From: Marinomonas rhodophyticola | GTDB lineage: Bacteria; Pseudomonadota; Gammaproteobacteria; Pseudomonadales; Marinomonadaceae | Assembly (NCBI RefSeq): GCF_026113935.1 | Contig: NZ_JAPEUL010000006.1 | Location: forward strand, 361,501 to 425,500 | Reading direction: 5' to 3' | Length of the DNA stretch: 64,000 nucleotides | Shown: positions 18,173-27,009 of the stretch, one piece after another | How the letters are laid out: each line of letters opens with the position of its first letter | How positions within the stretch are numbered: position 1 is the stretch's first letter | Translations under genes and position numbers: made by a program | Notes under the pieces: model-generated | Told to the model about the DNA's origin: nothing | What the model saw: the letters and a program-made list of their open reading frames with translations, nothing else | Databases searched by the model: none

Positions 18173-19015
18173 CTAACTACGCAGCAAAGTGCGCCTAAAT
18201 TGATAAGGCGTGAGGCCAAACATGGGTTTGAATCGTCGGTTAAAGTAACTCAGATCGCTGAAGCCAAAGGTAAAAGCCACATCCGCTAACGGCATACCAA
18301 GCTCAAGCGCTTCTTTGGCACGGTTAATACGATAGTTTTGCCAATACTGATGGGGCGTCATACCGAAATAATCACGGAAACAACGCAACAAATGATACTT
18401 AGACATATGCGCCACTTGACTTAACTCGTCGAGAGACACTTCTTCCCCGACATGAGCATGTAAATAATCGCGCACTCGCTCAAAAACAGGGTCTTTCGCG
18501 CGGCGTTTGGACTTGTCTAGACTAACAGAGCGCTGAATTCCCTTTTGGCGCGCTAAATATTCAGCAAATTCAAACAACGCAGACGAGTACTCCAATGCCG
18601 AGGTTGACGTACTTTCCACTAAAGCGGCCAAACGCAGAATATGCGTTTTGAGCACAGCATCGTGTTGCACAGTATGTTCGATACGAAAGTCTTGTGCTCG
18701 TCGAACGCCAGCACTGGCAAGCATAGGGCTTAGTTGATCAGGATGAACATAGAGCATTTTGTAGTGCAGCGTATCGTCACCACCAGAATGACCGTCGTGA
18801 GCGTCTTCAGGATTAAACACAATCACATTGCCAGCATAGCTTTTGTGATGTTCACCTAAAGCGAAGAAATCCTGACGACCGGATAAGGTCACGCCGAAAG
18901 AAAACTCTTCATGGGCATGAGTACCATAAGAAAAATCGCTCATAGAGGCTTCCAGCAACATGACTTCATCAAGCACAGCGCTTTTCGCAAACTGAAAACG
19001 ATTTTCTGCCGACAT
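18173..19015 (-). CDS. AraC-family transcriptional regulator
   Basis: A 280-aa regulator with an N-terminal cupin-type sensor domain (HAHEEFSFGVTLSGRQDF) and a C-terminal AraC DNA-binding domain with two helix-turn-helices (ISKYHLLRCFRDYFGMTPHQYW; FGFSDLSYFNRRFKPMFG). The start at 19015 follows a GAGAGG site; an upstream TTG (19039) is less likely. It probably controls the adjacent LysE exporter. Confidence 0.88.
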   Translation of the reverse strand: MSAENRFQFAKSAVLDEVMLLEASMSDFSYGTHAHEEFSFGVTLSGRQDFFALGEHHKSYAGNVIVFNPEDAHDGHSGGDDTLHYKMLYVHPDQLSPMLASAGVRRAQDFRIEHTVQHDAVLKTHILRLAALVESTSTSALEYSSALFEFAEYLARQKGIQRSVSLDKSKRRAKDPVFERVRDYLHAHVGEEVSLDELSQVAHMSKYHLLRCFRDYFGMTPHQYWQNYRINRAKEALELGMPLADVAFTFGFSDLSYFNRRFKPMFGLTPYQFRRTLLRS

Positions 19016-19108
19016 CACACCCTCTCTCAACTCGCCCAATCAATAACCATAGACTAACCAATAACAAACAGAAAAGATTGGACAATATTGCTCAATGAAC
19101 TGTCTTGA

Positions 19109-20077
19109 CTAACAATTTTGTTTAGCAACGAATCCTGCACTATGGCGTTCAGTAAGCGCCAGAACAACAACCGATGCCATTAAAATAATCACACCAAACA
19201 TAGCCAAAGGCGTCAGTTTTTCTCCCAAAAATAGCACAGCAATAGCCGCCGCCGTCACGGGTTCGACGAGCACGATAACCGATGCCGTTGTAGCGCGGAC
19301 AGAAGCAAGGCCTGTATTGAACAGTATGTAGGCAACAGCGGTCGGCACCAAACCAAGGTAACTGAGAAGAACAAGGCTATGATACAAATTTCCTGAAAGA
19401 GGCAGCAAGCCTTCAAGTAAGGCGAATGGCAATAGACAAACGGTTCCGACTATTATGCCAAAAAAGGTAACATTAAATTGATCAGTACGATCACGCCGAC
19501 CCATCGCTCTAGTAATAAGAGTGACACTGACATAACAGACAGAAGATAGGGAAGCGAAAGCCAGCCCTAGCAATGAATTAGACCCAACATCTCCGCCACC
19601 CGTCAACAAAGCAAGACCAAAAATAGCAAAGGCGATGATCAGTGCACCCGACCAGCCGATTCGTTCACCCATTGTCAGATAAGAACCGATAGCCATCAAA
19701 ATTGGTCCCAACCCTAACGTCACTATGGTAGCCACTGCTAAGCCGCTATATTGCACCGCTGCGAAATAGGCGGTCTGGTAAATCGCGAATCCCATACCAA
19801 TGATAATAACTCGTGCCCAGCGCTCGCGGATAAAGTCTCGCATGGCGCTTCTTTTGTCTTTCGAACTCATGATGAGTGCCACAATAGCAAGAACCAACAT
19901 ACCGATGGCGAAGCGCCAAAACGAGACCGCAATCGGCCCAAGACCACTGCGATAGAGAACAGCAGCGACAGCCCCTCCCGTGCCCCACGCAATGGCAGCA
20001 AAGGACACATAGAGCAAGCCACGGCTAACCGATAAAGTGGAAGAAATCTCCTTTACACCAGCTGCTTCAGAAACCAT
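19109..20077 (-). CDS. EamA/DMT-family transporter
   Basis: A 322-aa inner-membrane protein with ten predicted helices in two EamA repeats (about 20-155 and 165-310). It is a metabolite exporter of unknown substrate. It diverges from a LysR gene whose probable binding site lies in the shared 121-bp promoter region. Confidence 0.88.
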   Translation of the reverse strand: MVSEAAGVKEISSTLSVSRGLLYVSFAAIAWGTGGAVAAVLYRSGLGPIAVSFWRFAIGMLVLAIVALIMSSKDKRSAMRDFIRERWARVIIIGMGFAIYQTAYFAAVQYSGLAVATIVTLGLGPILMAIGSYLTMGERIGWSGALIIAFAIFGLALLTGGGDVGSNSLLGLAFASLSSVCYVSVTLITRAMGRRDRTDQFNVTFFGIIVGTVCLLPFALLEGLLPLSGNLYHSLVLLSYLGLVPTAVAYILFNTGLASVRATTASVIVLVEPVTAAAIAVLFLGEKLTPLAMFGVIILMASVVVLALTERHSAGFVAKQNC

Positions 20078-20172
20078 GTTTAACCCTCAGTTTAAAATGA
20101 ATACCTTCTGTTCTTGCAGCAAGCGTCGCTTAGTTATATATAAGAGTAAAACGCATAATTCACTAAACAATC

Positions 20173-20187
20173 ATTCGAAAAACGAAT
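20173..20187. promoter_or_regulatory. Candidate LysR box between eamA and lysR
   Basis: The inverted repeat ATTCG-N5-CGAAT lies in the divergent promoter region, 11 bp before the lysR start. It has the T-N11-A form expected for a LysR-type site and could give autoregulation plus control of the transporter. Confidence 0.45.
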
Positions 20188-20198
20188 AGGTAATACCA

Positions 20199-21068
20199 AT
20201 GAATTACCCTGACTTACAAATAAGCTGGTTACGAACCTTTGTGGCAGTGGTCGATACTGGGTCTTTATCCGCCGCCGCGCCATTGGTGCATCGCTCTCAA
20301 TCTGCCGTCAGCATGCACATCAAAAAGTTAGAAGACATTATTGGTACAGCTATTTTATCTAGAGGACCCCGTCATTTAGAGGTCACATCAAAAGGCATTG
20401 AATTACTTGCCTACTCACGACGAATCCTCGAATTACAGTCTGAGGCCTATGAGGCCCTGTTTGGCACGCAATTGACCGGCCTAATTCGCATCGGTGTTCC
20501 TGATGACTATGCCATGTACTTGGCCCCCGTTTTACGAAGCTTTGTTAGTCGCTATATGGGTGTAGAAATCGAATTAACCTGCGAACAATCAACCTCTCTT
20601 ATTCCACGTATCAATAGCAACGAACTGGATATAGCGCTAATCTCTCGCGACAAACCAGAAAATGGGGAGTTGCTTTTTCAGGAGCCAATGGTTTGGGTGG
20701 GAGCGTCAAAATACGAAGTGTGGCGGCGCAATCCTCTACCTATCGCTGTCTATGAAGCGGGTAGTATGGCTCAAATTGAAACATTGTCGGCCTTAAATAA
20801 GTTCAACAAAGATTATCGCATTGTTTATAAAAGCTCGGGGCTAGCTGGTCAGCTTGCTGCGGTGGAAAGTGGATTAGCGGTGGCAGCACTGACTCGTTGC
20901 AGTGTTCCTGCCGAATTGCAAATTTTACAAAATTTACCCGCTGAATATGATTTACCTAAACTAGCGGCAATGGAAGTGGCTGTCTTTCGCAGTAAACGAT
21001 CACAAAAATCGGCAGCCGTGGATGTGATTTACGAGCAAATAGTTCAAGCGTTAAAAGTCGACGCTTAA
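20199..21068 (+). CDS. LysR-family transcriptional regulator
   Basis: A 289-aa LysR regulator: winged helix-turn-helix at about 8-67 (FVAVVDTGSLSAAAPLVHRSQSAVSMHIKKLE) and a two-lobed effector domain. It diverges from the EamA transporter, its likely target. Effector unknown. Confidence 0.88.
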   Translation: MNYPDLQISWLRTFVAVVDTGSLSAAAPLVHRSQSAVSMHIKKLEDIIGTAILSRGPRHLEVTSKGIELLAYSRRILELQSEAYEALFGTQLTGLIRIGVPDDYAMYLAPVLRSFVSRYMGVEIELTCEQSTSLIPRINSNELDIALISRDKPENGELLFQEPMVWVGASKYEVWRRNPLPIAVYEAGSMAQIETLSALNKFNKDYRIVYKSSGLAGQLAAVESGLAVAALTRCSVPAELQILQNLPAEYDLPKLAAMEVAVFRSKRSQKSAAVDVIYEQIVQALKVDA

Positions 21069-21160
21069 TATCTATATCAATATGGTACAAATCAATAAAT
21101 AAGTGGCTACAAGGTTAACCACTCAATTAAAGAATAAATTTCTACCAGAGCATGAAGCTG

Positions 21161-22506
21161 TTAAATAGTTTGTTTTCTCTCTACTTGAGCTAATGCTCTT
21201 AGGTACATACGCCCAGCACAAATACCCGCGAGGATATTGCCGACCAAAACACCGAAGAACAGCCCTTTAAGCCCCGCTAGTTCAGAACCAATCCATAGGC
21301 AAGGCAGAAAGAAAGCAAACAAGCGCAATGCCGATATTGTTAGAGCTGTGTAGGATTTTCCTAACGCATTAGAGATAGACACCATCAACATACAGATACC
21401 AAGCAAACCAAGGCTCACCGGTACTATCATCAGATGCCAATGCAAAATCATCGAGACGTCTTCATCGCTGGTCATTAAGTTTGCCAATACGCCCGAGATA
21501 AAAAAAGTAATGACGGCGATCACTAACTGAAACGACAAGACAAAACGACACGCCAAACGCACCACGTAACGCACATCATCCAAGCGACCTTCGCCTAACA
21601 ATCGCCCTACCATGGGAGGCATAGACATAGTCAGCGCCAACACAGCAACAATAGAGAAAAACTCAAAGCGTGGTCCAGCGCCCAAGAAGCCACCGCGGCC
21701 GTACCAAACCCAGCAATTAACTTAGTGGCTAACATAGAAGACACAGGCGGCAACAACTGACTGACCATCGCAGGCCCCATAATATGACCAATCGACGCCA
21801 AGCTTTTGACGATATTTAAGTCTTGCCAATCAAAGGTAATCCAATGCTTTCGAGCCACTTTCGGCGCAACCATCAAAACACCCAGACCAAACGCCACCGT
21901 CGTTGCCATCGCGGCACCGTTCAAGCCAAGGTCTAGCGTGAAGATGAAGATAGGGTCTAACACCAAGTTGAGTACGCTGGTGACTATCATCATGATACCA
22001 GGTAACAAGGTGTTCCCATTGGAACGACAAATACTGTAGTAAAAATAGATTAATGCCCCAACCCACGCACTCAGCAACCAATGAGGCCAATAAGCATCAA
22101 TAATAGGATAGACAGAATCAGGGGCACTTAATAACGCCAAAATCGGATGACGTAACAACCAAATAAGCACGCTAAAAAAAGCAATCCCCACGCTTCCCAT
22201 CATCAGTACCAAACCACCTAATTGCTTGGCGTAACGGGTGTTCCCGGCCCCTAAAGCTCTTGAAATAATCGCCGTTGTCGCAATCCCAAGACCCACCTGC
22301 AGACCGATCACAATCATTTGAATGGGCAAGGTAAAACCCTGTGCCGCCAGTGGTAAAACCCCCAACTGACCAATAAAAGCACTGTCCACCAACTGAAAAC
22401 TCATCAACGACAAAATGCCAAACATCATCGGCCATGTCATGGAGAAAAGTTGCTTTGCTAAGGGCGCAGAGGGAGATACTTGAGAGGACATAGGTTGCTC
22501 ATACAA
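21161..22506 (-). CDS. MATE-family multidrug efflux pump (one frameshift)
   Basis: A Na+- or H+-coupled multidrug exporter (NorM/DinF-like) with twelve expected helices. The first part reads to LIAGFGTAAVAS, after which the frame becomes nonsense; the second part continues in another frame from GAGPRFEFFSIVAVLALTMSMPP. One missing base at about 21682-21687 gives AVAS-x-GAGPRFE and a 448-aa protein of normal length. A probable sequence error. Convergent with the upstream-numbered lysR gene. Confidence 0.85.
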
Positions 22507-22589
22507 AAAACTGAACCTCTATTCTAACCTACTTTGCTGACAACTGAATGACACACACCTTCACCAAACAAACTATGCGATGAAAAGTC

Positions 22590-23831
22590 TCATTCTTCAG
22601 CATGACGCTGACTTTGCTTATGCCCATAGTTCAGCATGACTAAAGCAATCATAGAAAAAATAGCAAAACCGCTAGCCAAAGGAATAACAGTAAAGTTATA
22701 GAACTGTCCTGCGATGGTTGCTAAGACAATGGCAATTAAGCTTGATAAAGACGAGATTAGCGAAGCGCCAAGCCCTGCCATGTTCCCTAATGGCTCCATC
22801 GCCATGGCATTCACATTACCAAAGACCATACCGAGACATGAAAACATCACCATACCCAGCACCATAAAAAATACAAAAGGCGGCACGCCATCAAAGAAAA
22901 AAGCCACAACTAACAGGATAAACGCGGTCGAACACATAACACTTAACGCGCCAACCACGCAGCGCAGCATGCCTACTCGCAGGACAATTTTGCCGTTTGA
23001 AAAGTTAATGATAGAAGAACCTATCGCCAGCATGGCAAAGAACAACGGAAAACGATCACCCGTGTCATACACATCCTGAAAAATAGATTGTGCCGTACTG
23101 ATATACAGCATCAAACCTCCAAAAATACAACCTAACAGAATGGTAAAGGCCATCACATCACGACGACTCAGAATGATGCGCACGTCAGCCATTAAGCGTT
23201 TTCGGTTTAACGGTACACGGTTCTCTTTTAGCAAGGTTTCTGGTTGGCGTAACAAAAGCCAACCACCGGCAACAGCGGCTTGTATCATCAATAAAGCAAA
23301 AATCCAGCGCCAATCAGCCACTTTAATCACCAGTTGCCCCAATGACGGTGCAAGCATGGGCACAAGAATAAACACCATCATGACAAACGACATAATGCGC
23401 GCCATAGCGGCGCCTTTGTACAAATCTCGCACCAAGGCACGGGAGGCAATTTTAGGGCCAGCAACACCAAAACCTTGAATCATACGGCCCAGCAAAAACA
23501 CCTCGATAGACGTCGCCAATAACGCAATCACAGAACCTAAGAGATAAATACTAACGCCAATTAAAATGCTTTTTTTACGGCCAATCGCATCCGACAGCGG
23601 GCCAAAAACGATCTCACCAAACACCATACCCAGAATCATCGCTGAGACAATCCACTGAGTTTGTTGATAATCCACAATAGCAAGTGATGCCGCAATTTGT
23701 GGGAACGCTGGCAACATGGCGTCCATACTCAACGCGGTCAGTGACATCATCAAGGCAAACAGCGCAATGAACTCTTTTTCGGCTAAGCGCCGTTGCGGTT
23801 TGTCCGCTACTTGGGCATCAGAAAGCGACAT
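22590..23831 (-). CDS. Bcr/CflA-type MFS drug efflux transporter
   Basis: A 413-aa major facilitator protein with twelve helices. It has the drug:H+ antiporter pattern in helix 1 (SMDAMLPAFPQIAASL) and the loop 2-3 motif GPLSDAIGRKKSILIG. Bcr/CflA members export bicyclomycin, sulfonamides or cysteine; the substrate is not evident here. Confidence 0.87.
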   Translation of the reverse strand: MSLSDAQVADKPQRRLAEKEFIALFALMMSLTALSMDAMLPAFPQIAASLAIVDYQQTQWIVSAMILGMVFGEIVFGPLSDAIGRKKSILIGVSIYLLGSVIALLATSIEVFLLGRMIQGFGVAGPKIASRALVRDLYKGAAMARIMSFVMMVFILVPMLAPSLGQLVIKVADWRWIFALLMIQAAVAGGWLLLRQPETLLKENRVPLNRKRLMADVRIILSRRDVMAFTILLGCIFGGLMLYISTAQSIFQDVYDTGDRFPLFFAMLAIGSSIINFSNGKIVLRVGMLRCVVGALSVMCSTAFILLVVAFFFDGVPPFVFFMVLGMVMFSCLGMVFGNVNAMAMEPLGNMAGLGASLISSLSSLIAIVLATIAGQFYNFTVIPLASGFAIFSMIALVMLNYGHKQSQRHAEE

Positions 23832-23895
23832 CCGTATCCTCAGGGTCTAACAAAAATGGAGCATTAGTTTACTCGTCTCTTCTTATATACTGCAA

Positions 23896-25254
23896 TCAAT
23901 TAGATGGCGCTCTGGCTAACAGTTCCAACACAGCAACTTTTACATCCTGTATTAATTCGGCTTCATCCACGCCGAGCACTTGGCCATTTTCCACCACTCG
24001 CTTGCCGTTAATAAAGCTGTGTTGAATCAACGCTGGTTCGCCGCATAAGATGGGCGCTTCTAACAGACTGTGTACACCAGAAAAACGGGGTGCATCAAGG
24101 GAATACAAGACTAAATCCGCAGCATACCCCTCGGCTATTTGACCTGTTTTCAGCCCTAAAAGCTCGGCGCCATTTTGCGTGCCCCATTTAAGCACTTGCG
24201 CTACATTCGTGGCGGCTGGGCCACCCTGAGTACGATGCAGCAGCCAAGCTAAATTCAACTCTTGCAGCATAGAAGCATTTTCACTGGACGCAGAACCATC
24301 CACACCAAGGGTAATTGACATGCCCGCCTTTTCCATCGCCAGAATCGGGGCAATGCCGCTACCAAGTCGACAATTTGACGTGGGACAATGGGCGATTCGA
24401 GTCTTAGTTTGTGCCAGCAATTCAATGGCATGAGCATCCGCTTGTACCAAGTGAGCGAACCACACATCCTCCCCTAACCAATCGCAATCCAGTGCGTAAT
24501 CAATGGCACTCATACCAAAATTCTGTTGCGCCATTTGCTCATCAAAAGACACTTCCAATAAATGCGAATGGCGCAGTAATTTTCGTTCTTTTGCCCACTG
24601 AGCGTAACGACGTAAATCTTCGGCGGGTGAGGTATGAACCAAGCTGGTAGGCGCGATGACTAAACGTCGCATGCTGAATGGGCTGTCGTCATGATAGCGT
24701 TTATAGGAAGCATCAAGGCGATCTAGTGACAACACCAATGACTCTGGGACAATGCCGCTGTCTTGCATACCTTTATGGCTGCCCTGTACCGTCGCACCAC
24801 CACGACATAAAACTAAGCGAATGCCCAAGTCTTCCGCCGCACGCCAAACAGCGTCTTCCAACTCTGGGGATGTACTCGCATGATATAAGTAATGGTGATC
24901 CGCGCAGGTTGTCACCCCAGAGCGCAGTTGTTCATAAAGGCCTAATTTTGCTGCAACATACATTAAATCTGGCGTAATTTGTGGCCAAAAACGATAGGGA
25001 ACACTCGCTAGCCATTCCCCTAACCCTTGGTTTAAGCCAGTAGGAACGCCTTTTAAAATGGATTGAGCAAGGTGATGGTGAGTATTGACAAAACCGGGAT
25101 AAACGACACAGTCTGATGCATCGATCAATTCATCGTCTGGTTCGCGATACAAAGTAGGTGCAATGGCGGCAATCACGCCATCTTTAATACGGATCTCTTG
25201 AGGAAACTCATAACCTACAACGGCTTTGGCTTGGCGGATTAAATACTGAGTCAT
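23896..25254 (-). CDS. 8-oxoguanine deaminase-like amidohydrolase
   Basis: A 452-aa amidohydrolase of the cytosine/8-oxoguanine deaminase group. Visible motifs are the N-terminal metal site NTHHHLAQ, a later HSHLLEVSFDEQ, the His in WFAHLVQAD, the substrate/loop segment AHCPTSNCRLGSGIAP and the metal Asp in LGVDGSASSE. This order matches 8-oxoguanine deaminases, which turn 8-oxoguanine into urate; related enzymes act on isoxanthopterin or triazines. It diverges from an NMT1-like binding protein across a 587-bp leader region, supporting a role in oxidised-purine use. Confidence 0.78.
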   Translation of the reverse strand: MTQYLIRQAKAVVGYEFPQEIRIKDGVIAAIAPTLYREPDDELIDASDCVVYPGFVNTHHHLAQSILKGVPTGLNQGLGEWLASVPYRFWPQITPDLMYVAAKLGLYEQLRSGVTTCADHHYLYHASTSPELEDAVWRAAEDLGIRLVLCRGGATVQGSHKGMQDSGIVPESLVLSLDRLDASYKRYHDDSPFSMRRLVIAPTSLVHTSPAEDLRRYAQWAKERKLLRHSHLLEVSFDEQMAQQNFGMSAIDYALDCDWLGEDVWFAHLVQADAHAIELLAQTKTRIAHCPTSNCRLGSGIAPILAMEKAGMSITLGVDGSASSENASMLQELNLAWLLHRTQGGPAATNVAQVLKWGTQNGAELLGLKTGQIAEGYAADLVLYSLDAPRFSGVHSLLEAPILCGEPALIQHSFINGKRVVENGQVLGVDEAELIQDVKVAVLELLARAPSN

Positions 25255-25338
25255 AACACTCTCCTTCTAGGAAAGAGCAATGTCCAGGCCGCAAGGCTTA
25301 ACCGCTTCTACTCTTTGATCTAATACTAATGATTTTAA

Positions 25339-25354
25339 ATTGGATCTATCCAAT
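25339..25354. promoter_or_regulatory. Palindromic operator candidate
   Basis: A perfect 7-bp inverted repeat with 2-bp centre (ATTGGAT-CT-ATCCAAT), 85 bp upstream of the deaminase start. A site for a dimeric repressor is inferred; no regulator gene is adjacent. Confidence 0.35.
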
Positions 25355-25652
25355 GCAATCACAAAGCAAGCCCTGTACCAGTCTGCTCAACGGCAGCAAG
25401 TACACAGCCACCCGCTTTAAAAAAGCCCATAAAATCCTCTGATTTTTGTATTTATAGTGCAGAGACGCCTTAAATCGCCCAATTCAAGGGCATAAAAAAA
25501 GCACGCAAAATACAAAACGGTCGATTTTATAGACCATCCTATTTGGCCTACTTGTTGCTTAGTCATGAATAGCGCAAATTGTTTGCGTGGCGCAATGAGT
25601 AGAAGCGGTCAAACTTGGAGCTGATATCAATAAAACCAAGTTCGGGCATTGC

Positions 25653-25698
25653 TCACTGCCTTATCGACAACCCAAAGAGGATGTCGAAAGGGAAGTGA
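25653..25698 (+). ncRNA. Structured leader hairpin, candidate xanthine riboswitch
   Basis: On the plus strand the RNA folds as TCACT-g-CCTT-a-TCGACA, a 12-nt loop ACCCAAAGAGGA, then TGTCGA-AAGG-ga-AGTGA: 15 pairs in three blocks separated by small bulges. It lies 143 nt upstream of an NMT1/THI5-like binding-protein gene. A known riboswitch class, the NMT1 motif, senses xanthine and urate and precedes such genes and purine-oxidation genes. Membership is an inference from size and context; I did not match a consensus. Confidence 0.3.
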
Positions 25699-25841
25699 CA
25701 GCCGTTTCCAACAAACTCGACTGTGTACCCAGCCCTCTCGCTCTTTCCTCATCTGGTTTTCTTTGTGGTTGTTTCTGTGAATGAGTTTGTTTTGCTTAAA
25801 AAAAAGCAAAGCCGAATCTATGATGAAGCATGGAGAACACA

Positions 25842-26852
25842 ATGAACAACCCACTAAAAACATCCCTATTTGGTAAGCTATGCCTAGCTGGGGCCGTGGC
25901 ATTTACGGCTTTAAATGGCAGCACCGCATTTGCAATAGACAAAGTGAAATTTCAGCTTGATTGGCTACCGGGTGGCGACAAAGCGCCTGTTTATGTTGGT
26001 ATCAAAAAAGGCTTTTTCAAAGACGCCGATTTAGACGTAACCGTTGCCAGCGGCCGAGGCTCTACCGACGCCATTAGCAAACTCGCCACAGGCAATGCCG
26101 ATTTGGGTTTATCCGACTTGGTCGCACTATTAATGGCAAAAGCTCAAAACGATGTACCAGTTTCTGCGGTTTATTCGGTTTTTAGTAAAGCACCCCATGC
26201 TTTTTTTGTTCTCTCTGAATCAGGCGTTAAAAGTGTCAAAGACGTCGCTGGAAAACGCATCGCCACCTCGCCTTATACGTCTTCAAATGTCTTCTTACCT
26301 TTGCTGTTAGACGTGAATGGCGTTGATCCAAACAGCGTAAAGTTAATCAAAGCCGACGCTGGTGCCTTAAACCCAATGTTACTTTCCGGTAATGCAGACG
26401 TCGTTATTTCATGGATAACAGACACGGTGATTTACCAACAACAAGCCAAAAGTGCGAACAAAACCTTACAAGTACTGCCTTGGTATGATGCTGGGTTAGA
26501 ATTTTATTCAACGTCCGTCATTGCTTCAGATCGCTTTATTAATGAACATCCTGATGTAACAAAACGCTTTGTCGCAGCGTATAAAAAAGCCATCGAATAT
26601 ACTTGGAAGCACCCGGAAGAAAGCGGACAAATCGTCCATGAGATGGTACCCGAAGTCGATGCAAGTACCGCGACAGACACCATTAACTCGATCAAATCCT
26701 TGGTTTATAACGCCGTCAGCGAGCAAGATGGCTACGGTGCATTTACCAAAAAACGACTCGCCACCACATGGCAATGGACCGCCAAAGCACAAAATATTGC
26801 AGTCGACAGCTTTGATCCAGAATCGGCGGTAAATCGCCAGTTTATGCCTTAA
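25842..26852 (+). CDS. NMT1/THI5-like ABC transporter substrate-binding protein
   Basis: A 336-aa periplasmic binding protein with a signal peptide (about 1-31, ending STAFA) and an NMT1/THI5 domain: KVKFQLDWLPGGDKAPVYVGIKKGFFKDADLDV, then SGRGSTDAISKLATGNADLGLSD. This family binds pyrimidine precursors, purines or sulfonates. No permease or ATPase gene is adjacent, so it is an orphan or uses a distant system. The ATG at 25842 has GGAG 9 nt upstream; the in-frame ATG at 25830 lacks one. A truncated second copy lies 3 kb downstream. Confidence 0.88.
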   Translation: MNNPLKTSLFGKLCLAGAVAFTALNGSTAFAIDKVKFQLDWLPGGDKAPVYVGIKKGFFKDADLDVTVASGRGSTDAISKLATGNADLGLSDLVALLMAKAQNDVPVSAVYSVFSKAPHAFFVLSESGVKSVKDVAGKRIATSPYTSSNVFLPLLLDVNGVDPNSVKLIKADAGALNPMLLSGNADVVISWITDTVIYQQQAKSANKTLQVLPWYDAGLEFYSTSVIASDRFINEHPDVTKRFVAAYKKAIEYTWKHPEESGQIVHEMVPEVDASTATDTINSIKSLVYNAVSEQDGYGAFTKKRLATTWQWTAKAQNIAVDSFDPESAVNRQFMP

Positions 26853-26887
26853 TTAACACCTTCATTTGCTGAAATAAAAACTCTTCA

Positions 26888-26960
26888 AAAAGCCCATTTA
26901 TGAAGTGACCCCCAATGTTGTTTGTCCAACTATTGGGGGTCACTTCATTATTTGGGCTTT
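26888..26960 (+). terminator. Terminator of the NMT1-like gene, split by an insertion
   Basis: The arms AAAGCCCA and TGGGCTTT match the intact terminator after the second gene copy (30247-30270), but here they are separated by a 47-bp palindromic insertion plus a repeated TTA. The insertion is itself a hairpin, so the stem can still form. Confidence 0.7.
26901..26947. mobile_element. 47-bp remnant of an IS3-family element (both ends only)
   Basis: The sequence starts TGAAGTGACCCCCAAT and ends with its exact reverse complement (16-bp perfect terminal repeats, 26901-26916 and 26932-26947). Read from the right end it continues AGTTGGACA, the usual continuation of IS3/IS150-type ends. It is flanked by TTA on both sides (26898-26900 and 26948-26950), a 3-bp target duplication normal for this family. 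No transposase remains. Confidence 0.7.
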
Positions 26961-27009
26961 TCTTAGTTCTGGTACAGGTAATTCCATCACGTTCTAGATT
27001 GAAAAGATC

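Larger units (their letters stand above)
25255..25841. other. Long divergent leader region with RNA-like structures
   Basis: A region of 587 bp between the deaminase (minus) and NMT1-like gene (plus). It holds a palindrome ATTGGATCTATCCAAT (25339-25354) near the deaminase side, a 46-nt imperfect hairpin (25653-25698), a 9-bp long-range stem (25710-25718 with 25783-25791) and a hairpin TTTGCTT/AAGCAAA (25791-25810) just before the NMT1-like ribosome site. A 23-codon frame (25359-25430, minus) is possible but unproven. Confidence 0.5.

Noticed and set aside
25627-25902. Minus-strand frame over the NMT1-like leader
   Set aside because: It overlaps the start of a well supported gene on the other strand and its protein has no sensible composition.
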